Below are positions 26,750-38,300 of a stretch of 64,000 bases of DNA, one piece after another. How positions within the stretch are numbered: the stretch's first letter is position 1; each line of letters begins with the position of its first letter. The stretch spans positions 90,698 to 154,697 of the forward strand of contig NZ_JANBVF010000009.1 in the NCBI RefSeq assembly GCF_024437655.1, written 5' to 3'. The notes beneath the pieces are model-generated. The model had not been told where the DNA came from and ran no database searches. It saw nothing but the letters and a program-made list of their open reading frames with translations. Source of the stretch: Chitinolyticbacter albus (GTDB lineage Bacteria > Pseudomonadota > Gammaproteobacteria > Burkholderiales > Chitinibacteraceae). The translations under genes and the position numbers were made by a program.

Positions 26750-27213
26750 TCGACTACTTCGCCATCAAGACGCTGCACATCCTGTCGGCCACGCTGATGT
26801 TCGGCACCGGCTTCGGCACGGCGTTCTACATGTTCTTCGCCAACCGCAGCGGCAATGTCGCGGCCATCGCGGTGGTCACGCGCTGGGTGGCGCGCGCCGA
26901 CTGGTGGTTCACCACGCCGGCAGTGATCATCCAACCACTGTCCGGCTGGTGGCTGATGCGCCAGCTCGGCTGGGAGCTGGGCTGGAACTGGGTCGGGCTG
27001 ACGCTGCTGCTCTATGCGATCGCTGGCGCCTGCTGGCTGCCGGTGGTGTGGCTGCAGCTGAAGATGCGCGACATGGCGCAATCCGCGCACGCCGAGGGGC
27101 ACGAACTACCAGCGCGTTACTGGACTTACGAGCGCTGGTGGACCGTGCTCGGATTCCCGGCCTTTGGCGGCCTCTTGGTGGTGTACTGGCTGATGGTGGC
27201 CAAGCCGTTCTAG
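26746..27213 (+). CDS. DUF2269-family membrane protein
   Basis: 155 residues with four membrane helices (about 5-25, 45-70, 80-105, 130-152). The sequence starts MIDYFAIKTLHILSATLMFG, with the family's conserved His in KTLHILSA, and contains RADWWFTTPAVIIQPLSGWWLM with a second conserved pattern. The number and placement of His and Trp residues suggest a possible haem or quinone site, but this is inference. Last gene of the operon, overlapping the SDR-DoxX gene by 4 bp. No terminator is obvious before the convergent histone-deacetylase-like gene. Confidence 0.88.
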   Translation: MIDYFAIKTLHILSATLMFGTGFGTAFYMFFANRSGNVAAIAVVTRWVARADWWFTTPAVIIQPLSGWWLMRQLGWELGWNWVGLTLLLYAIAGACWLPVVWLQLKMRDMAQSAHAEGHELPARYWTYERWWTVLGFPAFGGLLVVYWLMVAKPF

Positions 27214-27251
27214 CGCCAGTGGCGGCGGCGCCAGCGGGTGCCGGTGCGGCT

Positions 27252-28187
<936 letters not shown>

Positions 28188-28328
28188 GGGCTTCCCGGGA
28201 ACCGAACGCTGTTTCGCGAAACAGGGGCCAGTCTAAGCCCAAGCGCAGAGCACGCGCAAAAATGGGGCGGGTGAGGCAGAGCCACCGCACCAGAACAAGC
28301 CGGCAATGGGCCGGCATGGAGAGAGCCC

Positions 28329-29210
28329 ATGAGGCGCATCGCCCAATTGAGCTGTGCCGCACTGTTGCTGGCCAGCGCCCTGCCCGCCGTGGCAGCTGCC
28401 GGTTTTCGCGTGTCGGTTGCCCCGATCTGGCAATCGGGCGCCCAGCTCGAACACGAAGACCAAGCCAACAACTTGCTGCTCAATGCCGGCTACCTGCAAG
28501 CGCAGGATGAGGGTTGGTCGTTGGGCCTTGCCGCCAGCTATCAGTACAGCGATTGGCAATTCAATGACGCCTCGGCCTGGCGTGGCGCGGCTCCCTGGGG
28601 CACGGTGCACCGGGCCAGCGTCGGGGTCAATCTCGGGCTGCGGATCGAAAACGGCTGGCAATTCAACCTGACCCCGTCGATCAACTACGCCGGTGAGCGC
28701 GATGCTGACAACAGCGAGGCGCTGGGATTGGGCCTGAGCGGCAGCGCCAGCAAGGCCATCACGCCTGCGCTGACGCTGGGGCTTGGCATCGGTGTGTTCG
28801 ATGCGCTCGAAGAAACCCGCGCTTTCCCCTATCTGGTGGTGAACTGGGACATCGACCAGCACTGGCGGCTCGCCAACCCCCTCAGTGCCGGGCCAGCAGG
28901 GCCGGCGGGGCTGGAACTCAGTTACCGGCGCGATCGCTGGGATGTCGGAGCCGGCGGAGCGTATCGCTCGTTCCGCTTTCGCTTGTCCGGCGACAACGCA
29001 GGCGCGCCGGGTGGCATCGGCGAAGAACAGCTGATTCCCGTGTATCTACGCTTCGGCTACGCACCCACCCGCGATTCCAAGCTCGACGTCTACCTCGGCG
29101 CCGGCTTCAACAGCCAGCTCAGCACCGAGGATGCGGACGGCAACCTGCTCACGCGCGATGATCTCGATACCGTTCCGCTGTTCGCCATCCAGTTCGGCGG
29201 GCAGTTCTAG
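28329..29210 (+). CDS. outer-membrane beta-barrel protein
   Basis: 293 residues with a signal peptide (LSCAALLLASALPAVAAA, about 7-24), then repeated amphipathic strands rich in Gly, Tyr and Trp, and a terminal strand FAIQFGGQF ending in Phe as in outer-membrane barrels. Closest in style to DUF6268/MipA-like proteins, but I cannot name a family firmly. GGAGAGA precedes the ATG. It ends 111 bp before the MoxR gene, which probably has its own promoter. Function unknown. Confidence 0.78.
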   Translation: MRRIAQLSCAALLLASALPAVAAAGFRVSVAPIWQSGAQLEHEDQANNLLLNAGYLQAQDEGWSLGLAASYQYSDWQFNDASAWRGAAPWGTVHRASVGVNLGLRIENGWQFNLTPSINYAGERDADNSEALGLGLSGSASKAITPALTLGLGIGVFDALEETRAFPYLVVNWDIDQHWRLANPLSAGPAGPAGLELSYRRDRWDVGAGGAYRSFRFRLSGDNAGAPGGIGEEQLIPVYLRFGYAPTRDSKLDVYLGAGFNSQLSTEDADGNLLTRDDLDTVPLFAIQFGGQF

Positions 29211-29321
29211 ACCCTCTTGGTCGCAACCCGCGCTGCGGCGGCCAGGGCGGGATGCCAGCGAGCCGGAACGCAGCTAGAATCCAGCCGTCCAAACAAGAAC
29301 ACCATCCGCCAGGGAGCGGTA

Positions 29322-30233
<912 letters not shown>

Positions 30234-30235
30234 CC

Positions 30236-31207
30236 ATGCAGCCGCCGGCACGCTTGCAGCGCTATTGGCAAGGCTGGCTGGCCCGGCGCCACCCGCCTGC
30301 CACGGGCGAGGTCCGGCTGCGGCACAATCGCATCTACGTGCTCCCCAGCGGATTCGGCCTGGGCTTTGCGCTGGTCGTCGTCATGCTGCTGATCGGTGCC
30401 ATCAATTACCAGCTGAGCCTGGGCTATCTGTTCGCCTTTGCCTTGATCGGTCTGGGTCATGCGGCGTTGACCGAGGCGTTTCGCAACCTGCTCGGGATCA
30501 CCCTCTCGGTCAGCCATACCGAGCCGGTATTCGCCGGTGAACTCGCCGCATTCACCATCCGGCTGACCAACGACAAGCGCCGCATCCGGCGCGGCCTGAC
30601 GCTGCGGGCCGGCACCGGCAGCGCGACAGCGCTCGATTGCCTGGATGGCAACAGCGAACGCACCTTGCATCTGCCCTGCAGCACGGCCCGGCGTGGCTGG
30701 CTGGTGTTGCCACGCATCACCCTGACCACCTTTTATCCCAGCGGCTGGTGTCGGGCCTGGAGCTACGCCCACCTGGCGGCGCGTTGCCTGGTCTACCCGG
30801 CCCCCGAGGCCGATGCCCCGCCCTATCCCGGCGCGGCCAGCGGCATGGGCCATAGCGCGATCCGCCAGAGTGGCGAGGACGAATTCGCTGGCCTGCGCAG
30901 TTATCGCCCCGGCGACACACCGGCGCGCATTGCCTGGAAGCACGCCGCGCGCAGCGACGAACTCGCGGTCAAGGCTTTCGATTCGCCGCAAGGAAGACAG
31001 ACGCTGATCGAATGGGACGCCGCGGCGCCGCTCGATACCGAGGCGCGCCTGTCCCGCCTGTGCAGCTGGGTCTTGCGCGCGGACGCGGCGGGCGATCGCT
31101 ATACGCTCTCGCTACCCGGTTTCAACAGCGGTCCGGGCAGCGGGCCGGCGCACCGGGCGCATTGCTTGGCGGCGCTGGCGCTCTATGGGCGGGAGTCGCA
31201 GCCGTGA
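30236..31207 (+). CDS. DUF58 domain protein
   Basis: 323 residues. Two N-terminal membrane helices (about 45-65 and 68-88), a middle beta-rich region, and the DUF58 block DEFAGLRSYRPGDTPARIAWK (about residues 218-238), which contains the family's hallmark LR-Y-PGD--R-I-W pattern. DUF58 proteins partner with MoxR ATPases and membrane transglutaminases. Its stop codon overlaps the ATG of the next gene by one base, so the two are coupled. Molecular function is not established. Confidence 0.93.
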   Translation: MQPPARLQRYWQGWLARRHPPATGEVRLRHNRIYVLPSGFGLGFALVVVMLLIGAINYQLSLGYLFAFALIGLGHAALTEAFRNLLGITLSVSHTEPVFAGELAAFTIRLTNDKRRIRRGLTLRAGTGSATALDCLDGNSERTLHLPCSTARRGWLVLPRITLTTFYPSGWCRAWSYAHLAARCLVYPAPEADAPPYPGAASGMGHSAIRQSGEDEFAGLRSYRPGDTPARIAWKHAARSDELAVKAFDSPQGRQTLIEWDAAAPLDTEARLSRLCSWVLRADAAGDRYTLSLPGFNSGPGSGPAHRAHCLAALALYGRESQP

Positions 31208-33132
31208 TGCCATCGCTGCAACGGAACAAACTGCTGGTCCTGATCGTGGTACTGGGGCTGGCCATGGCCCCCCACTTCTGGGTCATGCCGTCCTGGCTGG
31301 CCGGCCTGATGGCACTGCCGCTGGTCTGGCGCGGTGTATTGGCGTGGAGCGGCCGCCGCATGCCGGGCCGCGCATTGCGCGTGTTGCTGGCGCTGCTGGT
31401 GATCATGCTGGTGTTCTGGCAGTTCCGTACCCTGGTCGGGCGCGACGGCGGGGTGGCGCTCTTGATCGCGCTGGTGTCGCTCAAACTGCTGGAAACCACC
31501 CGTGCGCGCGACGTGCGCATCCTGGTGCTGCTGGGCTACTTTGTCACCGGCTCGCTGTTCCTGGTCTCGCAGGAATTCTGGATGCTGGCCTATGCCGCCG
31601 GTGTCGCGCTGCTGCTCACCGGCCAGTTGTTTGCCTGGCAGCGGCACGATACGCCGCTCGAGCCGGAAGAATACCGCCGCGCGGCTCGCTTGCTGCTCGA
31701 AGGCTTGCCGGTCGCCCTCTTGCTGTTCGTGCTGTTCCCACGGCTCTCCACGCCGCTGTGGAGCATGCCGCAGGACAAACCCGGCGCCAGCACCGGCATA
31801 TCGGACACCATGACGCCCGGCAGCTTCAGCGAGCTCACGCTGGACGACAGCGTCGCCTTCCGGGTCGACTTCATCGGCCGCAATCCGTCGCGCAGCGAAC
31901 TCTACTGGCGCGGGCCGGTGTTCGAACGCTACGACGGCAAGACCTGGTTCCAGCGGGAGTTCGCCCCCGGCCCGGTGCCCACGGTGGTCGCGGAAGCCGC
32001 GCCACTGCGTTACACCATGACGCAGGAGCCGCAGCAGCGCAGCTGGCTGTTCGCGCTCGACTTGCCGACCGTGTTACCCGCGGACGCGCGCCTCAGCAAC
32101 CGGCTGCAGGCCATGGCGCGTCGGCCCATCGTCAACCGCGCGCGATTTGAGCTCGCCAGCAGCACGCAGTGGCGCGTCAGCGATGATCCCTCAGCACCGG
32201 GGGCATTGCAGCTGCCCTCCCAGGGCAACCCACGTGCACGCGCACTGGCGGCGAGCTGGAAAGCGCTGCCGCCCAAGGTTCGCGTCGCCCGCGCGCTGGA
32301 ATGGCTGCGCAGCAATGGCTTCGTTTACTCGCTAGCGCCGCCCTTGCTCGACAGCCTCGACCCGGTCGATCAGTTGCTGTTTAGTACCCGCGAAGGCTTT
32401 TGTGAGCACTACGCTAGCGCGTTCGCCTTCCTGATGCGCGCCTCTGGCACGCCGGCCCGCGTGATCGGCGGCTATCTGGGCGGCGAGTACAACCCGAGCG
32501 GCAACTACTGGATCGTGCGCCAGGCCGACGCCCACGCCTGGGTCGAGGTCTGGCTCGATGGCAAGGGCTGGCAGCGGGTCGACCCGACTTCGGTGGTCGC
32601 GCCGATGCGCATCAGTGGCGGACTGGCGCGCAGCGTGCGCGATGCCGACCGCCTGCCCCTGCTGCTACGCGAGAACGCCGCCTGGCTCGCGCGCTGGCGC
32701 CAACAGTGGGATGGCGTGGTCCATGTCTGGAACCGTTGGGTGGTCGGCTACGATACCCAGCGGCAAATGCAGCTCTTGAATCGTCTGGGCATCGACTACC
32801 TGGGCTCGAAGTCCTACCTCTACTGGGTGGCCGGGGCCTTTGGCTTCGTGCTGCTCGTCTACGCGCTCTCGGTACAGCGCGCCAGTCGTGTGCGCCCGGC
32901 CGACGCAGCCAGCCGGCACTGGGCACGCTTTGTTCGGCGGCTCGCCCGCCTGGGACTTTCCCCGGCGCTCGGCGAAGCCCCCTCCCGCTTTGCTGAGCGC
33001 GCCAAAACCGCGCTGCCGCAGCACGCGGAGCAGATCGACACCATCGCCCGTGCCTATATCGAGGCCCGCTACCGCGAATCGCCCGCAGCGCTGACGCAAC
33101 TGATCGCTGCCGTACAGCGCTTTCGCACCTAA
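31207..33132 (+). CDS. TgpA-like membrane transglutaminase-family protein
   Basis: 641 residues. An N-terminal membrane domain of about six helices (residues 8-200) is followed by a periplasmic DUF3488/transglutaminase-core domain (about 320-470), one more helix (about 545-565) and a cytoplasmic tail resembling DUF4129. The papain-like triad is visible: Cys in [12 protein letters not shown], His in [10 protein letters not shown], Asp in [10 protein letters not shown]. TgpA of Pseudomonas aeruginosa is an essential membrane protein of this class; whether it crosslinks or hydrolyses is unknown. Last gene of the trio, 10 bp before hemH, which may be co-transcribed. Confidence 0.92.
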   Translation: MPSLQRNKLLVLIVVLGLAMAPHFWVMPSWLAGLMALPLVWRGVLAWSGRRMPGRALRVLLALLVIMLVFWQFRTLVGRDGGVALLIALVSLKLLETTRARDVRILVLLGYFVTGSLFLVSQEFWMLAYAAGVALLLTGQLFAWQRHDTPLEPEEYRRAARLLLEGLPVALLLFVLFPRLSTPLWSMPQDKPGASTGISDTMTPGSFSELTLDDSVAFRVDFIGRNPSRSELYWRGPVFERYDGKTWFQREFAPGPVPTVVAEAAPLRYTMTQEPQQRSWLFALDLPTVLPADARLSNRLQAMARRPIVNRARFELASSTQWRVSDDPSAPGALQLPSQGNPRARALAASWKALPPKVRVARALEWLRSNGFVYSLAPPLLDSLDPVDQLLFSTREGFCEHYASAFAFLMRASGTPARVIGGYLGGEYNPSGNYWIVRQADAHAWVEVWLDGKGWQRVDPTSVVAPMRISGGLARSVRDADRLPLLLRENAAWLARWRQQWDGVVHVWNRWVVGYDTQRQMQLLNRLGIDYLGSKSYLYWVAGAFGFVLLVYALSVQRASRVRPADAASRHWARFVRRLARLGLSPALGEAPSRFAERAKTALPQHAEQIDTIARAYIEARYRESPAALTQLIAAVQRFRT

Positions 33133-33142
33133 TCGGAGTCGT

Positions 33143-34174
33143 ATGTCGTCCTACTTCAATGCCCCGGAGCCCGTGCAAGCCGAACCGAAGCCGCGCATCG
33201 GCGTGCTGCTGGTCAACCTCGGCACGCCGCAGGCGCCGACCGCAGCCGCGATCCGCCCCTACCTCGGCCAATTCCTGTCGGACCCGCGCGTGGTCGAGAT
33301 CCCGCCACTGCTCTGGCAGCCCTTGCTACGCGGCGTGATTCTCAACACCCGCCCGAAGAAATCCGCCGAGAAGTACGCGACGATCTGGACCAAGGAGGGC
33401 TCGCCGCTGCTGCACTGGACCGCAAAACAGGCCCGGCTGGTCAAGGGCTGGCTCGGCGAGCGCCACCGCGGGCAGCTGCGGGTGGAATATGCGATGCGCT
33501 ACGGCCAGCCGGCGATTGCCGAGGTGCTCGACGCGATGCAGGACTGCGGCCGTATCCTCGTGGTACCGCTCTACCCGCAATATGCCGCGAGCACGACGGC
33601 CTCGGTCTGCGACGCCGTGTTCGCCCGCCTGCAGCACTATCGCGATCAACCGGCGGTGCGCACGATACGCAGTTTCCACGACGATCCCGGCTATATCGCG
33701 GCGCTGGCGCAGAAAATACGCCGACATTGGATGATCGAGGGCCGCGGTGAACATCTCTTAATGAGTTTTCATGGCGTGCCACGCTTCTCGTTCGAGCGCG
33801 GTGACCCCTACTACCTGCAGTGCCAGCGCAGCGCCACCCTGCTCGCCGCCGAGCTCGGCCTTGCCACTGGCGCCTACACGCTGAGCTTCCAGTCCCGTTT
33901 CGGTCCCACCGAATGGCTCAAGCCCTACACCAGTGACGTGATCGCGGCCTTGTCCCGACAAGGCGTGAAGACACTGGACGTGGTCTGCCCAGGCTTCGTC
34001 GCCGATTGCCTGGAAACGCTGGAAGAAATCGCCATCGAAGGCAAGCGCGATTTCCTCGCCGCCGGCGGAACACGATTTAGCTATATCGCGGCACTCAACG
34101 ATGACGCAGGCTGGATTGCCGCCTTGGGTGCCACGATAGAGCGCGAGCTCGGTGGTTGGCTGACGATCGGCTAA
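33143..34174 (+). CDS. hemH: ferrochelatase
   Basis: Inserts ferrous iron into protoporphyrin IX, the last step of protohaem synthesis. 343 residues, usual length. Family blocks: [20 protein letters not shown] at the start, the active-site [13 protein letters not shown] with the catalytic His (about residue 211), and [19 protein letters not shown] with the conserved region and Glu-like acidic partner ETLEEI. No C-terminal iron-sulfur Cys cluster is seen. 10 bp after the transglutaminase gene, so probably in that transcript. Confidence 0.96.
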   Translation: MSSYFNAPEPVQAEPKPRIGVLLVNLGTPQAPTAAAIRPYLGQFLSDPRVVEIPPLLWQPLLRGVILNTRPKKSAEKYATIWTKEGSPLLHWTAKQARLVKGWLGERHRGQLRVEYAMRYGQPAIAEVLDAMQDCGRILVVPLYPQYAASTTASVCDAVFARLQHYRDQPAVRTIRSFHDDPGYIAALAQKIRRHWMIEGRGEHLLMSFHGVPRFSFERGDPYYLQCQRSATLLAAELGLATGAYTLSFQSRFGPTEWLKPYTSDVIAALSRQGVKTLDVVCPGFVADCLETLEEIAIEGKRDFLAAGGTRFSYIAALNDDAGWIAALGATIERELGGWLTIG

Positions 34175-34246
34175 CGGCTGAAAGCCAGCGGCAACACCGC
34201 GCCAATGCTTGATCTCTTTGGCATGGACGGCTGTCTATCCCAATCG

Positions 34247-34276
34247 CTGACAAAAATACTTGGGTCTGACAGAAAT
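34247..34276 (+). promoter_or_regulatory. direct repeat upstream of the response-regulator gene
   Basis: CTGACAAAAAT (34247-34257) and CTGACAGAAAT (34266-34276) repeat with a 19-bp step. OmpR-class regulators bind direct repeats, so autoregulation is possible, although the step is longer than the usual 10-11 bp. A second short dyad, GTAAG/CTTAC (34295-34310), lies before the ribosome site GGAGG. Confidence 0.3.
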
Positions 34277-34326
34277 TGCAGTTAAACTCACCGGTAAGCT
34301 AAGACTTACAACCGGAGGTTTAACCC

Positions 34327-35025
34327 ATGAGCACCCGGCTCTTTCTGGCCGAGGATGACCTCATCCTCGCCGACGCCCTGAAAACCAGCCTGTCGCAGGC
34401 CGATTTCCAGGTCGATTGCGTCAATGACGGCGCGCTGGCACTGCAAATCCTGCTGCACAACGACTACGACGTCGTGGTTCTGGACGTGGGCCTGCCGAAC
34501 ATGGACGGCTTGACCGTGCTCAAGCACGTGCGTCAGCACAAGCCCTCCATGCCCATCTTGATCCTGACTGCACTCGATGGTCTGGACGAGCGCGTTGCCG
34601 GCCTCGATGCTGGTGCCGATGACTATCTTGCCAAGCCGTTCGAGTTTGCCGAACTGGAAGCCCGGCTGCGCGCGCTGCTGCGTCGCAGCCAGATCCTGCC
34701 GCAATCGGTGCAGCAACTGGGCAACCTGCGCCTCGATCGCGCCGGCCAACGCGCCTGGTGCAACGACATTCCACTCGATCTGTCCGCCCGCGAGCTGACC
34801 GTGCTCGAGATCCTGATGTCCAATATCGATCGTGTGGTGACCAAGGAGCAAATCGTTTCCGAACTCGGTTCCGAAAATGCCGAAGTGGGTCTGAATGCAA
34901 TCGAAGTGTACGTTCACCGCCTGCGCAAGAAGCTGGAACCTTGCGGCGTGGTGATCCGGACCATCCGCGGCCTGGGTTACCTCCTCGAGAAGCAGCAGCC
35001 CAACGCGCAGGATGTCGCGGGGTAA
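34327..35025 (+). CDS. OmpR-family response regulator (TctD/QseB-like)
   Basis: 232 residues: receiver domain (about 1-118) with the acidic pair D10-D11, phospho-acceptor D53 in VVLDVGLPNMDG and the switch lysine in DDYLAKPFEF, followed by a winged-helix DNA-binding domain (about 128-225) with ELTVLEILMSNIDRVVTKEQ and VEVYVHRLRKKLE-like AIEVYVHRLRKKL. A strong CCGGAGG lies upstream. It overlaps the kinase gene by 14 bp. Together they form a TctDE-like pair, but no tricarboxylate transporter is adjacent, so the signal is unknown. Confidence 0.94.
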   Translation: MSTRLFLAEDDLILADALKTSLSQADFQVDCVNDGALALQILLHNDYDVVVLDVGLPNMDGLTVLKHVRQHKPSMPILILTALDGLDERVAGLDAGADDYLAKPFEFAELEARLRALLRRSQILPQSVQQLGNLRLDRAGQRAWCNDIPLDLSARELTVLEILMSNIDRVVTKEQIVSELGSENAEVGLNAIEVYVHRLRKKLEPCGVVIRTIRGLGYLLEKQQPNAQDVAG

Positions 35026-36424
35026 GTTCTCTCTTCGCCAGCAGCTCTTAACCTGGCTGCTGATCCCGCAAGTCATCCTCTGGGTGACCGGCGCCGTTCT
35101 CAGCTACGGCGTCGCCACCCACTACGCGGATCGCGTCGCCAATGAAAGTCTGGCGCAGACCGGGCGGGCGATCGCCCGCCAGATCCGCGATGCGGGTGGG
35201 CACCTGGAGTTGTCCTCCCCGGTCGTCGAAACCCTGGGCGCGGAACGCATCAGCGAAATCAAGCTGTTCTATGCCGTTTCCACCGTGCCCGGGGAACTGA
35301 TCGCCGGCAACCGCCATCTGCCCGCCCCGCCTCCGCCGCCCGTTCAGAGTCAGGAAAACATCAGCTACACCGATACCGAGATCGGCGGTAGTGCTTTTCG
35401 CCTGGCCACCCTCTATTACCCGCTGCCCCGAGCGATCCACGGCGAGGACCGCTGGCTGCTGGTCCAGGTTGCCAAAGGCATGGAACGGCACGAGCAGCTG
35501 ACGCGCGAAATCCTGCTGGTCACCGCCTTGCCGCTGGCCGCGCTCATCATCGTGATGAGCTGGTTCGTGCGCTGGGGCATAGGCCGTGGCCTGAAGCCGC
35601 TGACCGGGCTCAAGAGCCTGATGGAAAAGCGCGATCCGCAGGATCTCGCCCCACTGGAACTGACCGATGCGCCCGAGGAGCTCGACGCCCTCACCCATGC
35701 GCTGAACCACCTGTTGACGACGACCAATGAGAACGTCGCCCGTCAGCGTCGCTTTATTGCCGATGCGGCCCATCAGCTGCGTACGCCGCTCGCCGGGCTG
35801 AAGTCGCAGACCGAGCTCGCGATGCGCGAGACCACGCCCGAAGGGCTGCGCGACCGGCTGAACATGGTGCACTCCAGTGCCACCCGTTCCATCCATCTGG
35901 TGAACCAGCTACTGACGCTGGCCCGCTCGGAGCCCTCCAACCAGACCAGCATGACTCAGGTGAAGGTCGATCTGGCCAAGTTGATCCGCGAGTTGACCGC
36001 CGAATCGGTGCCACGGGCACTGGCTGCCGGCATGGATCTAGGCTGCGACAGCGCACTGCTCGAAGCCCAGATCAATGGCAACTCCGCGCTGCTGCGCGAA
36101 CTGTTCGTGAACCTGGTGGAAAACGCGATCAAGTACGTTCCGCGTGGCTCCAGCATCACGGTGCGGCTGAACCAGGAAGGTGAGCGCTACGTGGTCGAGG
36201 TCGAGGATGATGGCCCCGGCATCCCGGATGCGCAAAAACCGCGCATTTTCGAGCGCTTCTACCGGGTAAACCAGAATGACGGCAACGGCTGTGGCCTGGG
36301 CATGGCCATCGTCAAGGAAATCGCCGAGCGCCACCACGGTAGCGTGGCGCTGCTCGATGCCCAGCCCCATGGCCTCATCGTGCGAGTGGAGCTGCCCATC
36401 ACCCCGCTCGAGCCCGCGGCCTGA
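35012..36424 (+). CDS. sensor histidine kinase (TctE/QseC-like)
   Basis: 470 residues. TM1 about 10-36, periplasmic TctE_N-like sensor about 37-165 with a proline-rich stretch HLPAPPPPPVQ, TM2 about 166-190, HAMP-like linker, HisKA with FIADAAHQLRTPLAGLKSQ and phospho-acceptor His254, then HATPase_c with LVENAIKYVP (N box), VEDDGPGIPD (G1) and GCGLGMAIVKEIAERHHG (G2). All catalytic boxes are intact. Partner of the regulator just upstream. The proline run in the sensor is unusual and may be a flexible loop. Confidence 0.93.
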   Translation: MSRGKFSLRQQLLTWLLIPQVILWVTGAVLSYGVATHYADRVANESLAQTGRAIARQIRDAGGHLELSSPVVETLGAERISEIKLFYAVSTVPGELIAGNRHLPAPPPPPVQSQENISYTDTEIGGSAFRLATLYYPLPRAIHGEDRWLLVQVAKGMERHEQLTREILLVTALPLAALIIVMSWFVRWGIGRGLKPLTGLKSLMEKRDPQDLAPLELTDAPEELDALTHALNHLLTTTNENVARQRRFIADAAHQLRTPLAGLKSQTELAMRETTPEGLRDRLNMVHSSATRSIHLVNQLLTLARSEPSNQTSMTQVKVDLAKLIRELTAESVPRALAAGMDLGCDSALLEAQINGNSALLRELFVNLVENAIKYVPRGSSITVRLNQEGERYVVEVEDDGPGIPDAQKPRIFERFYRVNQNDGNGCGLGMAIVKEIAERHHGSVALLDAQPHGLIVRVELPITPLEPAA

Positions 36425-36436
36425 GGTGCGGCTGAT

Positions 36437-37357
36437 CTAGTTCCTTCGGAACCAGACGATGCGCGGCATGCCATCGCCGCCGCGCTCCAGTTCGGCAGCG
36501 TAGCGCGAACTCACCCGGCCAAAGCGCACTTCGACTTCGTTGAGAAAATAATTGCTCTGCACGGCGATCATGTCGCCGCGCACGTCCGCCCGCAGTCGCT
36601 CGGGTAACGCCTTGATGAAGTCTTCGCGTGACTCGTAGTGCTTGCCACTGCGGCTGGACACCAGGCCGCGCGCCTCCGCCAGCGACAGACCCGGCACCAC
36701 GGCGGAGAGCACTTCTGGCTCAGCGAAATTGACATTGATCGCCTGGCGCCCTGGCAGCACCGCCACGAAGGGCGCGAGGCGCTCGATTGCAGCGGCATCG
36801 AAACCCCGCACCAGCGCGAGGCTTTGCAGGTTGGTCAGTGGCTGGTTCGCCGCGCGCTGCGGCCGCGGTTGATTGAGGTAATCGGTGTCCTCGGCGCCGC
36901 CCGGATAGGTGACCTGTGAATCGGCATCCAGCCAGTCGATGAGCGCGTTGACGCGCTCGGGCGGCAGGCCCAGCGACTCGAACAAGCGCGCGCAGGCCGC
37001 CACTTCTTCCTTCACCGCCTTGCCGTTCTGCACCACGTTGTTGAGGTTGTAACGCCCCTGCAGATCGACCATGCGCCCGCCGGCCTGGCCGCGTTCGACC
37101 GGGATGGCCGGAATCGGCACGTTCCACGGCTCCTGCAGATGATCGATCTGGTTGCGCCGCGCGTCGTCACGCAGCGTCAGGCGCGCCAGGTCGACCGCAG
37201 CCAGCGCCACGCCCCGTGCCTCGACCAGGTCGACCTGGTTTTCCACCTGGGCAAACCACAGTTGCTGGCGCCAGGCGATCCACACCGCCAGCGTCGCGAC
37301 GAGCGCGGCGGTGGCAACGGCGGTAAGGATGGCGATGCCGTGCTGTCTTCTCATCAT
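36437..37357 (-). CDS. gspK: type II secretion minor pseudopilin GspK
   Basis: Largest minor pseudopilin, caps the pseudopilus tip together with GspI and GspJ. 306 residues. Prepilin-type leader MMRRQHG with cleavage before IAILTAVATAALVATLAVW. As usual for GspK, the Glu at +5 is missing (Leu/Thr there), which is why it sits at the tip. A T2SSK domain follows with VDLQGRYNLNN, the SAM-like helical insert and the calcium-type region. Tandem ATG at 37357 and 37354 overlap the gspJ stop. Last gene of the gspFGHIJK string. Confidence 0.92.
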   Translation of the reverse strand: MMRRQHGIAILTAVATAALVATLAVWIAWRQQLWFAQVENQVDLVEARGVALAAVDLARLTLRDDARRNQIDHLQEPWNVPIPAIPVERGQAGGRMVDLQGRYNLNNVVQNGKAVKEEVAACARLFESLGLPPERVNALIDWLDADSQVTYPGGAEDTDYLNQPRPQRAANQPLTNLQSLALVRGFDAAAIERLAPFVAVLPGRQAINVNFAEPEVLSAVVPGLSLAEARGLVSSRSGKHYESREDFIKALPERLRADVRGDMIAVQSNYFLNEVEVRFGRVSSRYAAELERGGDGMPRIVWFRRN

Positions 37358-37929
37358 GGAATCAGGAACACGCGGGAAACCGTCGGCAGTTGTCGCCGCG
37401 AGAAGGTGAGCTCGACCGCCACCGGCAATGCATCGCGCCCGCCCGGCACCGGCCACACCGTCTGCCATGCACCCTGGTCATCCATGAAGCGCGCCTCGAA
37501 GCGGGTTACATCGGTCAGCAGCGTATGGACCATGGGTTCGGCGCGCTGCGGTTGGTCCAGCGCATCCCAGCGCAACAGCTCGAGGCGATCATCGATACGC
37601 CGATAAGCGAGGTGCGCATCCTCGCGCACCCGGTCTATCCGCACCAGTTCGAGCACCGCCTCGCCGCGCAACGGTGGGTGCTGATAGCCGCGCAGAGCCG
37701 GCTGGAACACGCCGCCCGTATCGCGCCACGGCCGGTCTATCGCCTGCAGCAGATCCTGCTCGATGCGATCGAACACCAGATTGGTTTCACGCCAGTACGC
37801 CGCTTCATGATCCAGCCTGAGCTTGACCTGGGCCACCTGGTCGAGCCCGCGGTAAGCGATCAGCGCGACCACGGCAAAGATAATCAATGCGACCAGGATC
37901 TCCAGCAGCGTGAAACCGCGCGCTCTCAT
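37354..37929 (-). CDS. gspJ: type II secretion minor pseudopilin GspJ
   Basis: 191 residues with an N-methylation leader, MRARG, and cleavage before FTLLEILVALIIFAVVALIA with Glu at +5. The globular part shows the T2SSJ pattern YWRETNLVFDRIEQDLLQAI. ATG at 37929 is inside the overlapping gspI stop; a longer open frame reaching 38307 is not used because it would bury the leader. Forms a tip complex with GspI and GspK that primes assembly of the pseudopilus. Confidence 0.93.
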   Translation of the reverse strand: MRARGFTLLEILVALIIFAVVALIAYRGLDQVAQVKLRLDHEAAYWRETNLVFDRIEQDLLQAIDRPWRDTGGVFQPALRGYQHPPLRGEAVLELVRIDRVREDAHLAYRRIDDRLELLRWDALDQPQRAEPMVHTLLTDVTRFEARFMDDQGAWQTVWPVPGGRDALPVAVELTFSRRQLPTVSRVFLIP

Positions 37930-38300
37930 TGCACGTTCACCCGCGCCAGATAGCTGACCAGCGTAGCCAACACGTAGTCTGGCGTGCCTTCGGCATAGAC
38001 CTTGATTTCGATACGCCGGAAACTGCGGTTTGGCGACGCACCCACTTCCATCTGCCAGCGCAGGCGCTCGCCCCCCTGCTCCACCTGGCCCTCGCTGCGG
38101 CCGATATCGGGGAACACCCGCCGCGCGCGCATTTCGTTGACCTGGTTTTGCGCCACCCAGCTTGCCAGGGTGCGACTGCGTAGCGTCAGCGCGGCATCGG
38201 TGCTGGATGAGGCCGCCCGCAGCGCGGCGGCCAGCGCAATGGCAAGGATGGCAAGCGCAACCAGCACCTCGACCAGCGTGAAACCACGGTTGCGCATCAT
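37926..38300 (-). CDS. gspI: type II secretion minor pseudopilin GspI
   Basis: 124 residues, the standard size. Leader MMRNRG, cleavage before FTLVEVLVALAILAIALAAA with the +5 Glu. The T2SSI core follows: LASWVAQNQVNEMRARRVFP. It overlaps gspH and gspJ by 4 bp each, showing strong translational coupling. Nucleates the minor pseudopilin complex in the type II system. Confidence 0.93.
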   Translation of the reverse strand: MMRNRGFTLVEVLVALAILAIALAAALRAASSSTDAALTLRSRTLASWVAQNQVNEMRARRVFPDIGRSEGQVEQGGERLRWQMEVGASPNRSFRRIEIKVYAEGTPDYVLATLVSYLARVNVQ

